Assembly (NCBI GenBank): GCA_027069385.1
Contig: JALXER010000308.1
Coordinates: 1-12,631 of the forward strand
From: Paracoccaceae bacterium
Lineage (GTDB): Bacteria; Pseudomonadota; Alphaproteobacteria; Rhodobacterales; Rhodobacteraceae
Direction: 5' to 3'
Length of the DNA: 12,631 nt
The notes under the pieces were generated by a model that searched no databases, was not told the DNA's origin, and worked only from the letters and a program-made list of their open reading frames with translations. The position numbers were made by a program, and so were the translations under genes. Numbering within the stretch: the first letter of the stretch is position 1; every line of letters starts with the position of its first letter. This document shows positions 6,601 to 12,631 of this stretch, piece by piece.

Positions 6601-9600
6601 AGCACCGGTTACCGTGATCCCCCCGCTAGAGCCGGCATGTAAGCCCACATACCCGATTTGATTGCTTACCGCGCCGCCCGCTTCGACAACAAGCGTGCCG
6701 CTGCCGCTATATCCAACATACATGTTGGCCGAATTGTTCCAGGTCGCAGACGAAACCATAACCGTGCCAACAGAATCCGAGTGAACGCCAATAGCACCGA
6801 TTGTAGAGGTCACCAGCCCCCCGTTGGCCACTATCAAGGTGCCATTACCCGCCCTGCCAACCGACAGACCATGGGTAATCGCCCAAACAGAGCCGGCACC
6901 CGTAACGGTGGCCGTACCGGTGGCAACAACTATCTCTCCGATACTGGCATCATCACCGCTGTTAACCCGGCCCCCCGCTTCGATATTCAGCGTGCCATCC
7001 CCGTACATCCCGACATTGGTCTTGTCCGAATTCGTCCAGACAGAGCCAGCGCCCGTAACCGTAACCGCACCCGTCGCACCGATATTATAGCCGATATATC
7101 CGCGGGTATCGCTGACCAGCCCCCCGGCCTCGATGTTCAGGCTGCCATCCCCGGAATAGCCGACATAAAGCTCGTCGGTATTGACCCATTCAGAACCGGA
7201 CCCCGTGACCAAAGCCGCCCCCGAGCCGCCCGCGTCAAACCCGACAAACCCTTGCCCGTTATTGACCGCGCCACCCGACGCAATAACCAGTTCGCCGGTG
7301 CCGCCATTGCCAACGTATAAATTCCCCGAACTGGTCCAGCTTGAGCCGGCCCCCGTGACCAGCACTCCGCCCGAAGACCCGGCCAACTCGCCGATAAAAC
7401 CGTCGGTATTGCTTACCGTCCCGCCATCCAGGATGGTGAGCGTCCCCGATCCACTGCTTCCGACAGCAAGAAAACCCGAATTAACCCATTCAGAGCCGGT
7501 TCCGGTAACGGTCACCAAGCCGACCGACCCCGACAATTCGCCAATTGTACCATCGCTATCGGTGACACGGCCACCGTCCTCGATGTTCAGGATACCAGTA
7601 CCGGCGCTTCCAACCGTAAGCGCACCCGCGACAGCCCATTCAGAGCCGACCCCCGTTACCGTTACCACACTATCCGAGGAGGCCATGCGTGCGATAACGC
7701 CCGAAGCACTGCTGACGGTGCCGCCCGCTACAATATCCAGCGTGCCCATGCCGCCATCGCCAACATACAAATCCCCTGAATTTGCCCAGTTCGAGCCCGC
7801 GCCCGACACCAGCACCGCGCCCGAAGACCCGGCTTCTCCGGCAATGTACCCGTCGGAATTCCTTACCGTACCACCCGTTTCGATATTCAGCGAGCCATCT
7901 CCGGATCCCCCGACAGAGAAATCGCCGGTGTTGATCCAGGTTGCCCCCGCGCCAGCAACCGTGGCCGTGCCTACCGATCCGGCACCAAATCCGACATAGC
8001 CGTTTACATTGATCGCGGTGGCCTCATCAATGATCACCAATGTGCCTGTGCCGTCATTCCCGACAATAAGATCGTTGGAGTTGGACCAGATTGAATCGGC
8101 CCCTGCGACCCTGACATAGCCAACGGCACCGGCATTTCGCCCGATATATCCCGAGTTGCTGCTGACCTCGCCACCCGTGGCGATGATCAGCTCTCCGGAG
8201 CCACTGTTCCCGATGGTCAATACCGAACCAAGCCAACTGGACCCGGCCCCCGTAACATTAACCACCCCGACCGCGCCCGCGTTAAACCCGATATACCCGT
8301 TGCCACTGCCGACACCGCCCCCGGATTCCACATTCAGGGTGCCATTCCCGGAATTGCCCACAAAAAGCTCGCCCGAGTTGACCCAGGCAGAACTTGCGCC
8401 AGTGACCGTAACCGTGCCGGTCGATGCCGAGCCAAAAGCTATAATGCCGGTTACGCTGTTCACCGCGCCACCCGCTTCAATATTCAGCGTACCCCTACCG
8501 TATCGGCCGACATACATATTGGCCGTGCTATCCCAGTGCGAACCAGCGCCCGTCACCGTAGCCGTACCGACCGATCCGGCCGCAAATCCGATATAGCCGT
8601 TTACATCGGTAGCAGCACCGCCCGCTTCGATAACCAATGTGCCGGTGCCGGCCCTCCCGACAAGAAGGGCGTTTGAATTGGCCCATGTTGAACCCGCGCC
8701 GGAAATCGTGGCTGTGCCAACCGCTCCCGCAAGTTGCCCCAGATTTCCGTTCCCGTCATTGACCACCCCGCCCGCCAGAATATCAAGCGAGGCCGTGCCA
8801 CGATTGCCGACCACCAAACTACTGGAATTGTTCCATACGGATCCAGCGCCCGTAACCGTAACCGCGCTGTTGGAGGCGGCATAAAAGCCAATAAATCCGG
8901 TAACATTGCTAACTGCCCCGCCTGCTTCGATGGTCATCGTGCCATCGCCACCGCTCCCGATGTTCAGGTTGGCCGTGCTGACCCAGCTAGAGCCCGCCCC
9001 GGTCACCGAAAGCGTGCCCACCGACCCGGTATCGAATCCGACAAATCCTGTTTTGCTGGTCACCGCGCCACCATCGGCAACCTGCAAGCTGGCAGTCCCG
9101 TAATAGCCCAGATAAACCTCTCGGGAGCTAGCCCATGTCGAGCCACTGCCGGTTACCGAAATGGCAGCGGTAGACCCGGCATTATTGCCAATATTTGCAA
9201 TGCCGTTGGTGACAACACCCCCCGCTTCGATATTCAGCGTGGCATCCCCGTCAATGCCCGCAAACAAAGTGCTGGTGTTCACCCATCTGGACCCGGCCCC
9301 CGTCACCGTGATCGTGCCATCCGAGGCGGCACCCAATCCGATATTGCCCCCCTTGGAGGTAACTTGGCCACCGGCTTCGACAGTTAACAGGCCGGTGCTG
9401 ACATCCCCGACAATTAGCTTGTTCGACATTGTCCAGTTAGAGCCAGCGCCGTTGATCGTCGCCGATGCATATGGCCCGGTTGCACTGTTAACCACCCCGA
9501 TCAGGCTGCTGACGCTCCCCGCTTCAATAATCCGCAACTCGCCCCCCGCACCTGTAACGAGCAAAAGGCCGCTGACAACCCAGGGCGAGGTATGCGTGCC

Positions 9601-9813
9601 GCTATCGGGCAGGGTTCCGTCCACAATTTCAACGGTGCCGTTAATGGTCGCTTGTGCAAAAGCATGGCTGGAAAGGGACAGCGCGGCGGTGGTGGACAAA
9701 AGAAACCCGACCACCACCTGCCGCCATTTGCGCGGCGTCGGCCTGCATAGTGCTGAACCGGAATATCTTGCCATGCGCAGCCGGAAACATCGCCCAATAC
9801 GAAAAAAAGTCAC
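3694..9813 (-). CDS. Giant repeat-rich autotransporter adhesin (type Va secretion), 2039 residues
   Basis: A self-secreting surface protein. Residues 1-54 form a long signal sequence: basic n-region, core VVVGFLLSTTAALSL, cut near AFA53. Residues 122 to about 1469 are 27 tandem repeats of about 50 residues with the pattern GAGSxW-NSG-LxVG-xGxGTLxIxxGGxVS-xxGxIGxxAGSxGTxTVT, matching the T5SS/PEP-CTERM-associated repeat and predicting a long beta-helix stalk. Residues 1480-1760 hold PATR-like segments (GGDYTGDTTISGGTLLVDG, GSGTLGGSGFVGDL, GGILAPGHSIGTI) and the junction. Residues about 1767-2039 are the autotransporter barrel, from HAWSEVVGNW to the terminal Phe of NLVKEF, the outer-membrane signal. 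The GTG start at 9813 has GGGAG eight bases before it; Met14 is a weaker alternative. No protease triad or RGD motif was noticed, so adhesion or biofilm formation is the best guess. It is followed without a gap by an IalB-family gene and preceded by a LuxR-type gene. Confidence 0.95.
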   Translation of the reverse strand: MTFFRIGRCFRLRMARYSGSALCRPTPRKWRQVVVGFLLSTTAALSLSSHAFAQATINGTVEIVDGTLPDSGTHTSPWVVSGLLLVTGAGGELRIIEAGSVSSLIGVVNSATGPYASATINGAGSNWTMSNKLIVGDVSTGLLTVEAGGQVTSKGGNIGLGAASDGTITVTGAGSRWVNTSTLFAGIDGDATLNIEAGGVVTNGIANIGNNAGSTAAISVTGSGSTWASSREVYLGYYGTASLQVADGGAVTSKTGFVGFDTGSVGTLSVTGAGSSWVSTANLNIGSGGDGTMTIEAGGAVSNVTGFIGFYAASNSAVTVTGAGSVWNNSSSLVVGNRGTASLDILAGGVVNDGNGNLGQLAGAVGTATISGAGSTWANSNALLVGRAGTGTLVIEAGGAATDVNGYIGFAAGSVGTATVTGAGSHWDSTANMYVGRYGRGTLNIEAGGAVNSVTGIIAFGSASTGTVTVTGASSAWVNSGELFVGNSGNGTLNVESGGGVGSGNGYIGFNAGAVGVVNVTGAGSSWLGSVLTIGNSGSGELIIATGGEVSSNSGYIGRNAGAVGYVRVAGADSIWSNSNDLIVGNDGTGTLVIIDEATAINVNGYVGFGAGSVGTATVAGAGATWINTGDFSVGGSGDGSLNIETGGTVRNSDGYIAGEAGSSGAVLVSGAGSNWANSGDLYVGDGGMGTLDIVAGGTVSSASGVIARMASSDSVVTVTGVGSEWAVAGALTVGSAGTGILNIEDGGRVTDSDGTIGELSGSVGLVTVTGTGSEWVNSGFLAVGSSGSGTLTILDGGTVSNTDGFIGELAGSSGGVLVTGAGSSWTSSGNLYVGNGGTGELVIASGGAVNNGQGFVGFDAGGSGAALVTGSGSEWVNTDELYVGYSGDGSLNIEAGGLVSDTRGYIGYNIGATGAVTVTGAGSVWTNSDKTNVGMYGDGTLNIEAGGRVNSGDDASIGEIVVATGTATVTGAGSVWAITHGLSVGRAGNGTLIVANGGLVTSTIGAIGVHSDSVGTVMVSSATWNNSANMYVGYSGSGTLVVEAGGAVSNQIGYVGLHAGSSGGITVTGAGSSWVNTDELFVGIGGTGTLDIEAGGMVSNSDGIIGASVGSVGAVTVTGAGSVWTSSGSLKLGDAGTGTLTITDGGAVSNADAFVGLNAGSVGTVTVTGVNSNWSSSGALTVGKEGSGTLRVEAGAAVSSVGGYLGYAAGSVGTATVTGAGSGWASTAELYVGRSGAGMLDIQDGGAVSNSIGYIGYNASATGAALVTGAGSDWASTGAVYVGYYGDGTLTIEAAGSVSNTLASIGHAAGSSGVALVTGVGSSWANAGKLAVGKEGAGTLTIADGGVVSNTSGSIAEGANGVGTAMVTGAGSQWTNSSTLIVGAGGQGSLTIAAGGLVSDSSGYIGFAAGSTGVASVTGAGSVWTNTADLILGVSGTAELTVADGGMVQAGGVISIAQNAGAVGTLNIGAAATDAAGVAGMVDASAIVFGDGTGTLVFNHTDNAYDFGIGITGAGSVDVLSGTTTLSVGGDYTGDTTISGGTLLVDGSIVSETHVRGSGTLGGSGFVGDLFVEAGGILAPGHSIGTIYAETADFATGSTFAMEVAKDGTGDILGVTGAVVIQSGSTLEIGPEALGEDGSTYDWVTMYLVIAADTVTGVFDSVVESFDNLDATVTYDEANVYLTLTRTDIDFTEVANTANQIAAGEGVTGLGSESEIYQAVVLVGVENAPLALDLLSGEIHATSKTLLAQNSQQVLNTAFQHDAAPGIHAWSEVVGNWSQYDTDGNAAAAYQSTYGVFAGVDVNFGGNVDIGLMAGVSEASFGVGGRNSSGDDTAFHVGAYGRASYGALNLGFGALYSKYDVNTTRTVQVAAIDQTLTAAYGASSISVFGEASYAFELPKATIEPFVNLTYINLHTDAFAETGGSAALTSAASGQDLVFATLGLRLNREINLGNIKANLSGAIGWQQGLGSMLPYSDLSFSGQPSFSIAGVSAVSSAVSLSAGIDIDLGADFNLALGYNGLIAAGAQNHAIQLNLVKEF
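5407..9450 (-). repeat. 27 tandem coding repeats of about 150 bp (50 residues) in the autotransporter passenger
   Basis: The repeat register was set on GAGSxW and holds at exactly 50 residues for most units, starting at residue 122 and with the last unit at residue 1420. Exceptions are unit 9 (49 residues), unit 17 (51) and units 18-19 (98 together). Units are diverged from each other, so this is an old array under selection for fold rather than a recent expansion; no two adjacent units look identical at the DNA level. Confidence 0.92.
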
Positions 9814-9972
9814 TCGTTACACTCCCTTTGAAACCAAAGTCCGATCACCGGAGGTTAGATTCAATTTGCCTGAAACTTTAAGAGACCGGAATGCCGGAGC
9901 CTTTTCAAGGTATCAAAATTAATACCTTGGGGCGCCTGACTGCGTGAAATGGGGCGATTTCGGGCCTATGCC
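9814..9972 (-). promoter_or_regulatory. Control region of the autotransporter-IalB operon
   Basis: This non-coding stretch between the luxR-type stop and the autotransporter start should hold the operon promoter. It carries a 24-bp dyad (9906-9929). On the minus strand a TTGAAA begins inside the right arm of that dyad, with a TCTTAA about 19 bases further, a loose promoter candidate. A small hairpin (CTTTG at 9826-9830, CAAAG at 9835-9839) abuts the ribosome binding site GGGAG and could affect translation start. No terminator with a T-run was found for the luxR-type gene. Confidence 0.45.
9906..9929. repeat. Perfect inverted repeat, candidate operator
   Basis: The arms CAAGGTAT (9906-9913) and ATACCTTG (9922-9929) match perfectly around an A/T-rich 8-base centre. 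The site lies 93 bases upstream of the autotransporter start codon and 44 bases beyond the end of the luxR-type gene. No T-run follows on either strand, which speaks against an intrinsic terminator and for a protein-binding site. Confidence 0.55.
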
Positions 9973-10749
9973 TTAAAGATAAATCTGGTTGCGTGCCATG
10001 GCCAAAGCCAGAGCCTGGGCGCGGCTGGATGCGCCCATCTTTATGCGCGCGCCCATAAAATGCTTCTGCACCGTTACCTCGGCAATGCCCAGCTTTTCGG
10101 CGATGCGCGCGGTGTTCAACCCTTCGGCCAGCAAAGAAAGCACTTCGCGCTCCCGCGTTGAAAGCGTCTGGTAGCCGCAGACCATATGGCCGGCATTACC
10201 ATCAACGGTTGGCGGCCCGATATAGGCTGAAACCAGCGCCGCAATCCCTGTGATCAACGCCGTGTTCAGCCGGAATGCATCGTCGATATCATCGGATGCC
10301 GGCAGAAACGAAACCAGAGTTTGTGAAAGCCCCGATGTGCCGGAAAAGCAGCGCAAGATATGCCCGCCATAGCCCGCATCGCGCAGCCCGTGGCACCAAT
10401 CAACCGATTTAGCGCTAACCCCCTGCGCGTTGGTCGTAGAACCGGCCCGATGAACCGCTGACAGCCGCCCGTTTTTTCGGTTCAGCAACACCAGGTCTGC
10501 TTCGCAAAAGTCGTTTTCGTGGTAATAGGCGCCCCAGTCATCATCAATATTCGCTCTGGCCCATACGGGCAGCATCTCGTTTTCACGAAAACCGCCAATC
10601 AACAAGGACTTGGCCCCGATCGAGGTGGCAGCCCTGTTGGCGACATCCCATCGTGTGGCATCGTCTTCGGCATATTCGAACGACCCCACCAGGTCGATCA
10701 GAATATTGGCGGCCGTTTGTTCAAATTGTCCACCAAATTCCTTGTTCAC
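9973..10749 (-). CDS. LuxR-family transcriptional regulator (autoinducer-binding-like domain plus HTH), solo
   Basis: A DNA-binding regulator of the quorum-sensing LuxR type. With the GTG at 10749 (GAGG eight bases upstream) the product has 258 residues, the usual size; a TTG at 10809 would add 20 residues. The first 180 residues resemble the autoinducer-binding domain: SIGAKSLLIGGF, then the block WGAYYHENDFCEADLV (Trp, Tyr and Asp at the positions typical of ligand-pocket residues), and a second W (DWCHGLRDAG). Residues 195-252 are a clear LuxR HTH: LSTREREVLSLLAEGLNTAR, IAEKLGIAEVTVQKH, then KMGASSRAQALALA. No luxI-type synthase is in the window, so it is a LuxR solo and may sense an exogenous or non-AHL signal. 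It lies on the same strand just upstream of the autotransporter and divergent from the solute-binding gene. The ligand is unknown. Confidence 0.88.
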   Translation of the reverse strand: MNKEFGGQFEQTAANILIDLVGSFEYAEDDATRWDVANRAATSIGAKSLLIGGFRENEMLPVWARANIDDDWGAYYHENDFCEADLVLLNRKNGRLSAVHRAGSTTNAQGVSAKSVDWCHGLRDAGYGGHILRCFSGTSGLSQTLVSFLPASDDIDDAFRLNTALITGIAALVSAYIGPPTVDGNAGHMVCGYQTLSTREREVLSLLAEGLNTARIAEKLGIAEVTVQKHFMGARIKMGASSRAQALALAMARNQIYL

Positions 10750-10865
10750 CCTTCCAGCCTCGCTTTTACCCCTTCCATCAGGATAGAGCGAACCTTGCCG
10801 CTGCGTCAATCCCGTGAACCCCAGAGGGCTGACCGGCTTGCCCCGCGCAAAGCCTTTGGTTGTCG

Positions 10866-10885
10866 ATGGGTCAATATTGACCCAT
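10866..10885. promoter_or_regulatory. Perfect 20-bp palindrome, lux-box-like operator candidate
   Basis: ATGGGTCAATATTGACCCAT is fully symmetric over 20 bp, the usual length of LuxR-family boxes, and lies upstream of the luxR-type gene. Each arm contains TTGACC, a good -35 element, one on each strand (10877-10882 plus; 10869-10874 minus), so a bound regulator would sit on both divergent promoters. Symmetry is certain; the bound protein is inferred. Confidence 0.65.
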
Positions 10886-10905
10886 ATTTACGCTGCGTAA
10901 ATAAA
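10877..10905 (+). promoter_or_regulatory. Possible promoter of the solute-binding/sensor operon
   Basis: TTGACC (10877-10882) is followed after 17 bases by AATAAA (10900-10905), or after 15 bases by TAAATA (10898-10903). Transcription would start near 10910-10915, which makes the in-frame ATG at 10907 an unlikely start codon and supports the start at 10991. The elements lie within the two palindromes. Confidence 0.35.
10885..10903. promoter_or_regulatory. Second palindrome abutting the first
   Basis: TATTTACGC and GCGTAAATA form perfect 9-bp arms around a single T (10894). The site shares base 10885 with the preceding 20-bp palindrome but has a different half-site, suggesting a second regulator. 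It overlaps the A/T-rich stretch where the -10 element of the plus-strand promoter would be. Confidence 0.6.
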
Positions 10906-10990
10906 TGTGTTGCATTTGGCCGTTTTTGGGCCGGATATCGGGGAACAGGGTAACACAACGAAAGCGGTGGCAATGCCAGGGTTTGCTCGG

Positions 10991-12247
10991 ATGGTCGAAC
11001 GCGCAAAGAAATGTCTGGGGCGGGCATTGCTTGTTTATGGGCTATGCTTGCTTTGCGGCCCGTCGGTGGCGGACGAAATTCGCATACTGACCTCTATGTC
11101 GGGGCAGGTTTTCGAACCGTTCAGGCAAAGGTTCGAGGCGCTCCACCCGGAAACCCGGGTGATCGTTCTGAACAAAAACACCAACGCCGCCATCGAAGAG
11201 ATTTTGCGCGGCAACCCGCGCGGGTTCGATATTTTCTGGGCCTCATCCCCCGAGGCCTTTACCCTGCTTGACCGGTATGACGTGTTTTATCCGACCCCGC
11301 CCTGCCCGGATGTGGACCCGAACCGGTACAGTGTTTTCGCGTTTTCCGGCTTGGGGTGGAGCATGCGGGACGATAGCACAATCGCCTTTCCCGACAGTTG
11401 GGACGATCTGCTAAGCCCGGTGTACCGTGGCCGGATCGGCATGGCGCGGCCCTCGCGTTCGGGCACCACCCACATGCTGATCGAACGGTTCTTGCAGGTG
11501 CGGGGCTGGGAAGCCGGCTGGCAATATGTGCTGGAACTGTCGGGTAATCTCTCGACGCTGACGTCGCGCAGTTTTGGCGTGCCGGACGGGGTGCTGAACC
11601 GGCGGTTCGACCTTGGCCTGAGCATCGACTTTCTGGCGCAGGGCGCGGGGCCGGAATTGCACTTCAAATACGGTCAGCCGATCATGCTGACGCCGGCGCG
11701 CATTGCGGTGCTGAATACCAGCACCAACAGGGATGCGGGCTGCCGCTTTATCGAATATGTGTTGTCCGACGCGGGCCAACGGCTGCTATTGGACCCGGAA
11801 ATGCGGCGGGTGCCGGCAAACCCGACCATTCGTGCCGAGGCCGCCGCGCTTATTCCGCAGGCCATGCGCGATGCCCTGCGCCTGACATGGATGCGCTACA
11901 ATGCGCGCGTTGCGCAAAGCCGGTACTGGGTGATCAACGCCTTGTTCGATGTGTTTGTCACCGATGTGTTTTCCCGCCGTCGCGCCTTGTGGCAACGGCT
12001 GGATTCGCTGGCTTCAAGCGCGACGCCGCAAGATCTGGCTGCCGTGCGCGCCCTGTTGACAACCATGCCGGTCACCGAGGCCGACAGCCAGTTGCTCGGG
12101 CTGAACCAGGCCCCGTTCCGCGCCACCAACCTGACCGCCAACAGCGCCGCACAAGAGGCGGCACTTGCATCGTGGCGGACCCGTCGCGACAGCATCCTTG
12201 CCGAGGCAGAGGTCTTGATCGACCGGCTGGAAAGGGCCGCCCGATGA
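10991..12247 (+). CDS. Periplasmic solute-binding protein of a sensory system, PgtC-like
   Basis: A 418-residue exported binding protein of the iron/phosphonate/sugar-phosphate class (SBP family 1 type). From the ATG at 10991 (AGGG nine bases before it) it has a signal peptide, MVERAKKCLG through LLCGPSVA27, cut before DEIRILTSM. In-frame ATGs at 10973 and 10907 would lengthen the n-region. The binding fold runs from 30 to about 290: FEPFRQRFEALHP, GFDIFWASSPEAFTLL, FPDSWDDLLSPVYRGRIGMARP, GTTHMLIERFL, and the late CRFIEYVLSDAGQRLLLDP. A C-terminal helical extension of about 120 residues (300-418) is not part of a standard transporter binding protein. The next gene overlaps it by ATGA and encodes a membrane sensor rather than a permease. 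This is the PgtC-PgtB arrangement, where the binding protein reports a ligand (phosphoglycerate in Salmonella) to a kinase. The ligand here is unknown. Confidence 0.85.
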   Translation: MVERAKKCLGRALLVYGLCLLCGPSVADEIRILTSMSGQVFEPFRQRFEALHPETRVIVLNKNTNAAIEEILRGNPRGFDIFWASSPEAFTLLDRYDVFYPTPPCPDVDPNRYSVFAFSGLGWSMRDDSTIAFPDSWDDLLSPVYRGRIGMARPSRSGTTHMLIERFLQVRGWEAGWQYVLELSGNLSTLTSRSFGVPDGVLNRRFDLGLSIDFLAQGAGPELHFKYGQPIMLTPARIAVLNTSTNRDAGCRFIEYVLSDAGQRLLLDPEMRRVPANPTIRAEAAALIPQAMRDALRLTWMRYNARVAQSRYWVINALFDVFVTDVFSRRRALWQRLDSLASSATPQDLAAVRALLTTMPVTEADSQLLGLNQAPFRATNLTANSAAQEAALASWRTRRDSILAEAEVLIDRLERAAR

Positions 12248-12631
12248 GCCTGTTTAACCTGAAGCGTTTTACCCCGACCATTTGGGGGCGGCTGATGCTG
12301 ATGATCGGCAGCATTGTGGTGATCGTCTGGGCGGTGCTGGCGGTGTCGATCTTCTTTTTCTGGCAAACCCGGCAGGATTATAACGCCCTGACCAGCGAGC
12401 AGATTCCGCAACTTGCTCTGGCCAGCGAGCTTGCGGAAGGGGCCGCCGATCTGGCCGCGCTTGCCACCGCGATTGTCAGCGCCGACCCGTCCCAGAGCAC
12501 CAACCTGCGCGCGCGGCTCAATGTATCCACCGACCGTTTGGGGCGGGTGCTGCAAAACCCGTTTCTGGCGGCGGCAGGGCCGGAAAGCGCCGCCTTGGGC
12601 ACCGCGATCAAGGCGCGGCTGACCTCAATTC
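12244..12631 (+). CDS. Membrane sensor protein, probably histidine kinase (PgtB-like), N-terminal 129 residues
   Basis: The frame starts at an ATG overlapping the stop of the solute-binding gene (ATGA) and is open to the window edge. AAAGGG, seven bases upstream, is the ribosome binding site. Residues 1-16 are basic and cytoplasmic (LKRFTPTIWGRL), and 17-40 form one transmembrane helix (LMLMIGSIVVIVWAVLAVSIFFFW). The rest is a helical extracytoplasmic region (QIPQLALASELAEGAADLAALATAIVSA, LNVSTDRLGRVLQNP) of the kind seen in TorS/PgtB-type sensors that contact a periplasmic binding protein. The catalytic kinase domains would lie beyond the window, so histidine kinase is an inference from context; a chemoreceptor-like or diguanylate cyclase output cannot be excluded. 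Confidence 0.75.
   Translation, partial: MSLFNLKRFTPTIWGRLMLMIGSIVVIVWAVLAVSIFFFWQTRQDYNALTSEQIPQLALASELAEGAADLAALATAIVSADPSQSTNLRARLNVSTDRLGRVLQNPFLAAAGPESAALGTAIKARLTSI

Noticed and set aside
7180..7189. A copy of the palindrome half-site ATTGACCCAT inside the autotransporter gene
   Set aside because: It is the coding of the common repeat motif EWVNT and has no second arm; likely coincidence.
5407..9450. CRISPR-like array from regular 150-bp spacing
   Set aside because: Units are diverged, coding throughout, and there is no short identical repeat with unique spacers.
3727..9922. Many plus-strand open frames with recurring EPAPVTV-like peptides
   Set aside because: They are the antisense reading of the 150-bp autotransporter repeats; the periodicity is inherited from the real gene.
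9906..9929. Intrinsic terminator for the luxR-type gene
   Set aside because: The stem is A/T-rich and no T-run follows on the relevant strand.

Overview
The window looks like a piece of an alphaproteobacterial chromosome, probably Rhodobacterales or a close relative. This rests on high G+C coding sequence, an IalB-family secreted protein, a LuxR-type regulator, a large AIDA-type autotransporter and a PgtC/PgtB-like sensing pair. The assignment is inferred from gene content; there is no rRNA or marker gene to confirm it.

Left edge (1-906, minus strand): the first 302 codons of a cas3 gene run off the window. The HD nuclease domain and the Walker A motif of the helicase are both present, so a type I CRISPR-Cas operon (most likely I-C) should continue to the left. 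No CRISPR array lies inside the window.

1032-3115: a less G+C-rich accessory stretch. A minus-strand gene encodes a predicted membrane-anchored DNA-binding protein (cytoplasmic helix-turn-helix, one transmembrane helix, extracytoplasmic domain). Divergent from it is a plus-strand set of three small envelope genes: a secreted protein, a BamE/SmpA-like lipoprotein and a three-helix membrane protein. The arrangement suggests a membrane-bound one-component regulator and its targets, but this is inference.

3162-9813 (minus strand): a two-gene operon. The first gene encodes a 2039-residue autotransporter with a passenger of 27 tandem repeats of about 50 residues, a PATR-like junction and a C-terminal beta-barrel ending in Phe. 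An IalB-family gene overlaps or abuts its stop codon and takes its ribosome binding site from the last autotransporter codons.

9973-10749 (minus strand): a LuxR-family regulator without a luxI neighbour. A 24-bp dyad lies between it and the autotransporter. Upstream, two back-to-back perfect palindromes occupy the divergent intergenic region.

10991-12631 (plus strand): a periplasmic solute-binding protein of the PgtC type, overlapping by ATGA the start of a membrane sensor protein that runs off the right edge and is probably a histidine kinase (PgtB-like). Overall the right two thirds read as a surface-adhesion and signalling locus, and the left third as the flank of a CRISPR-Cas locus with an unrecognised envelope cassette.
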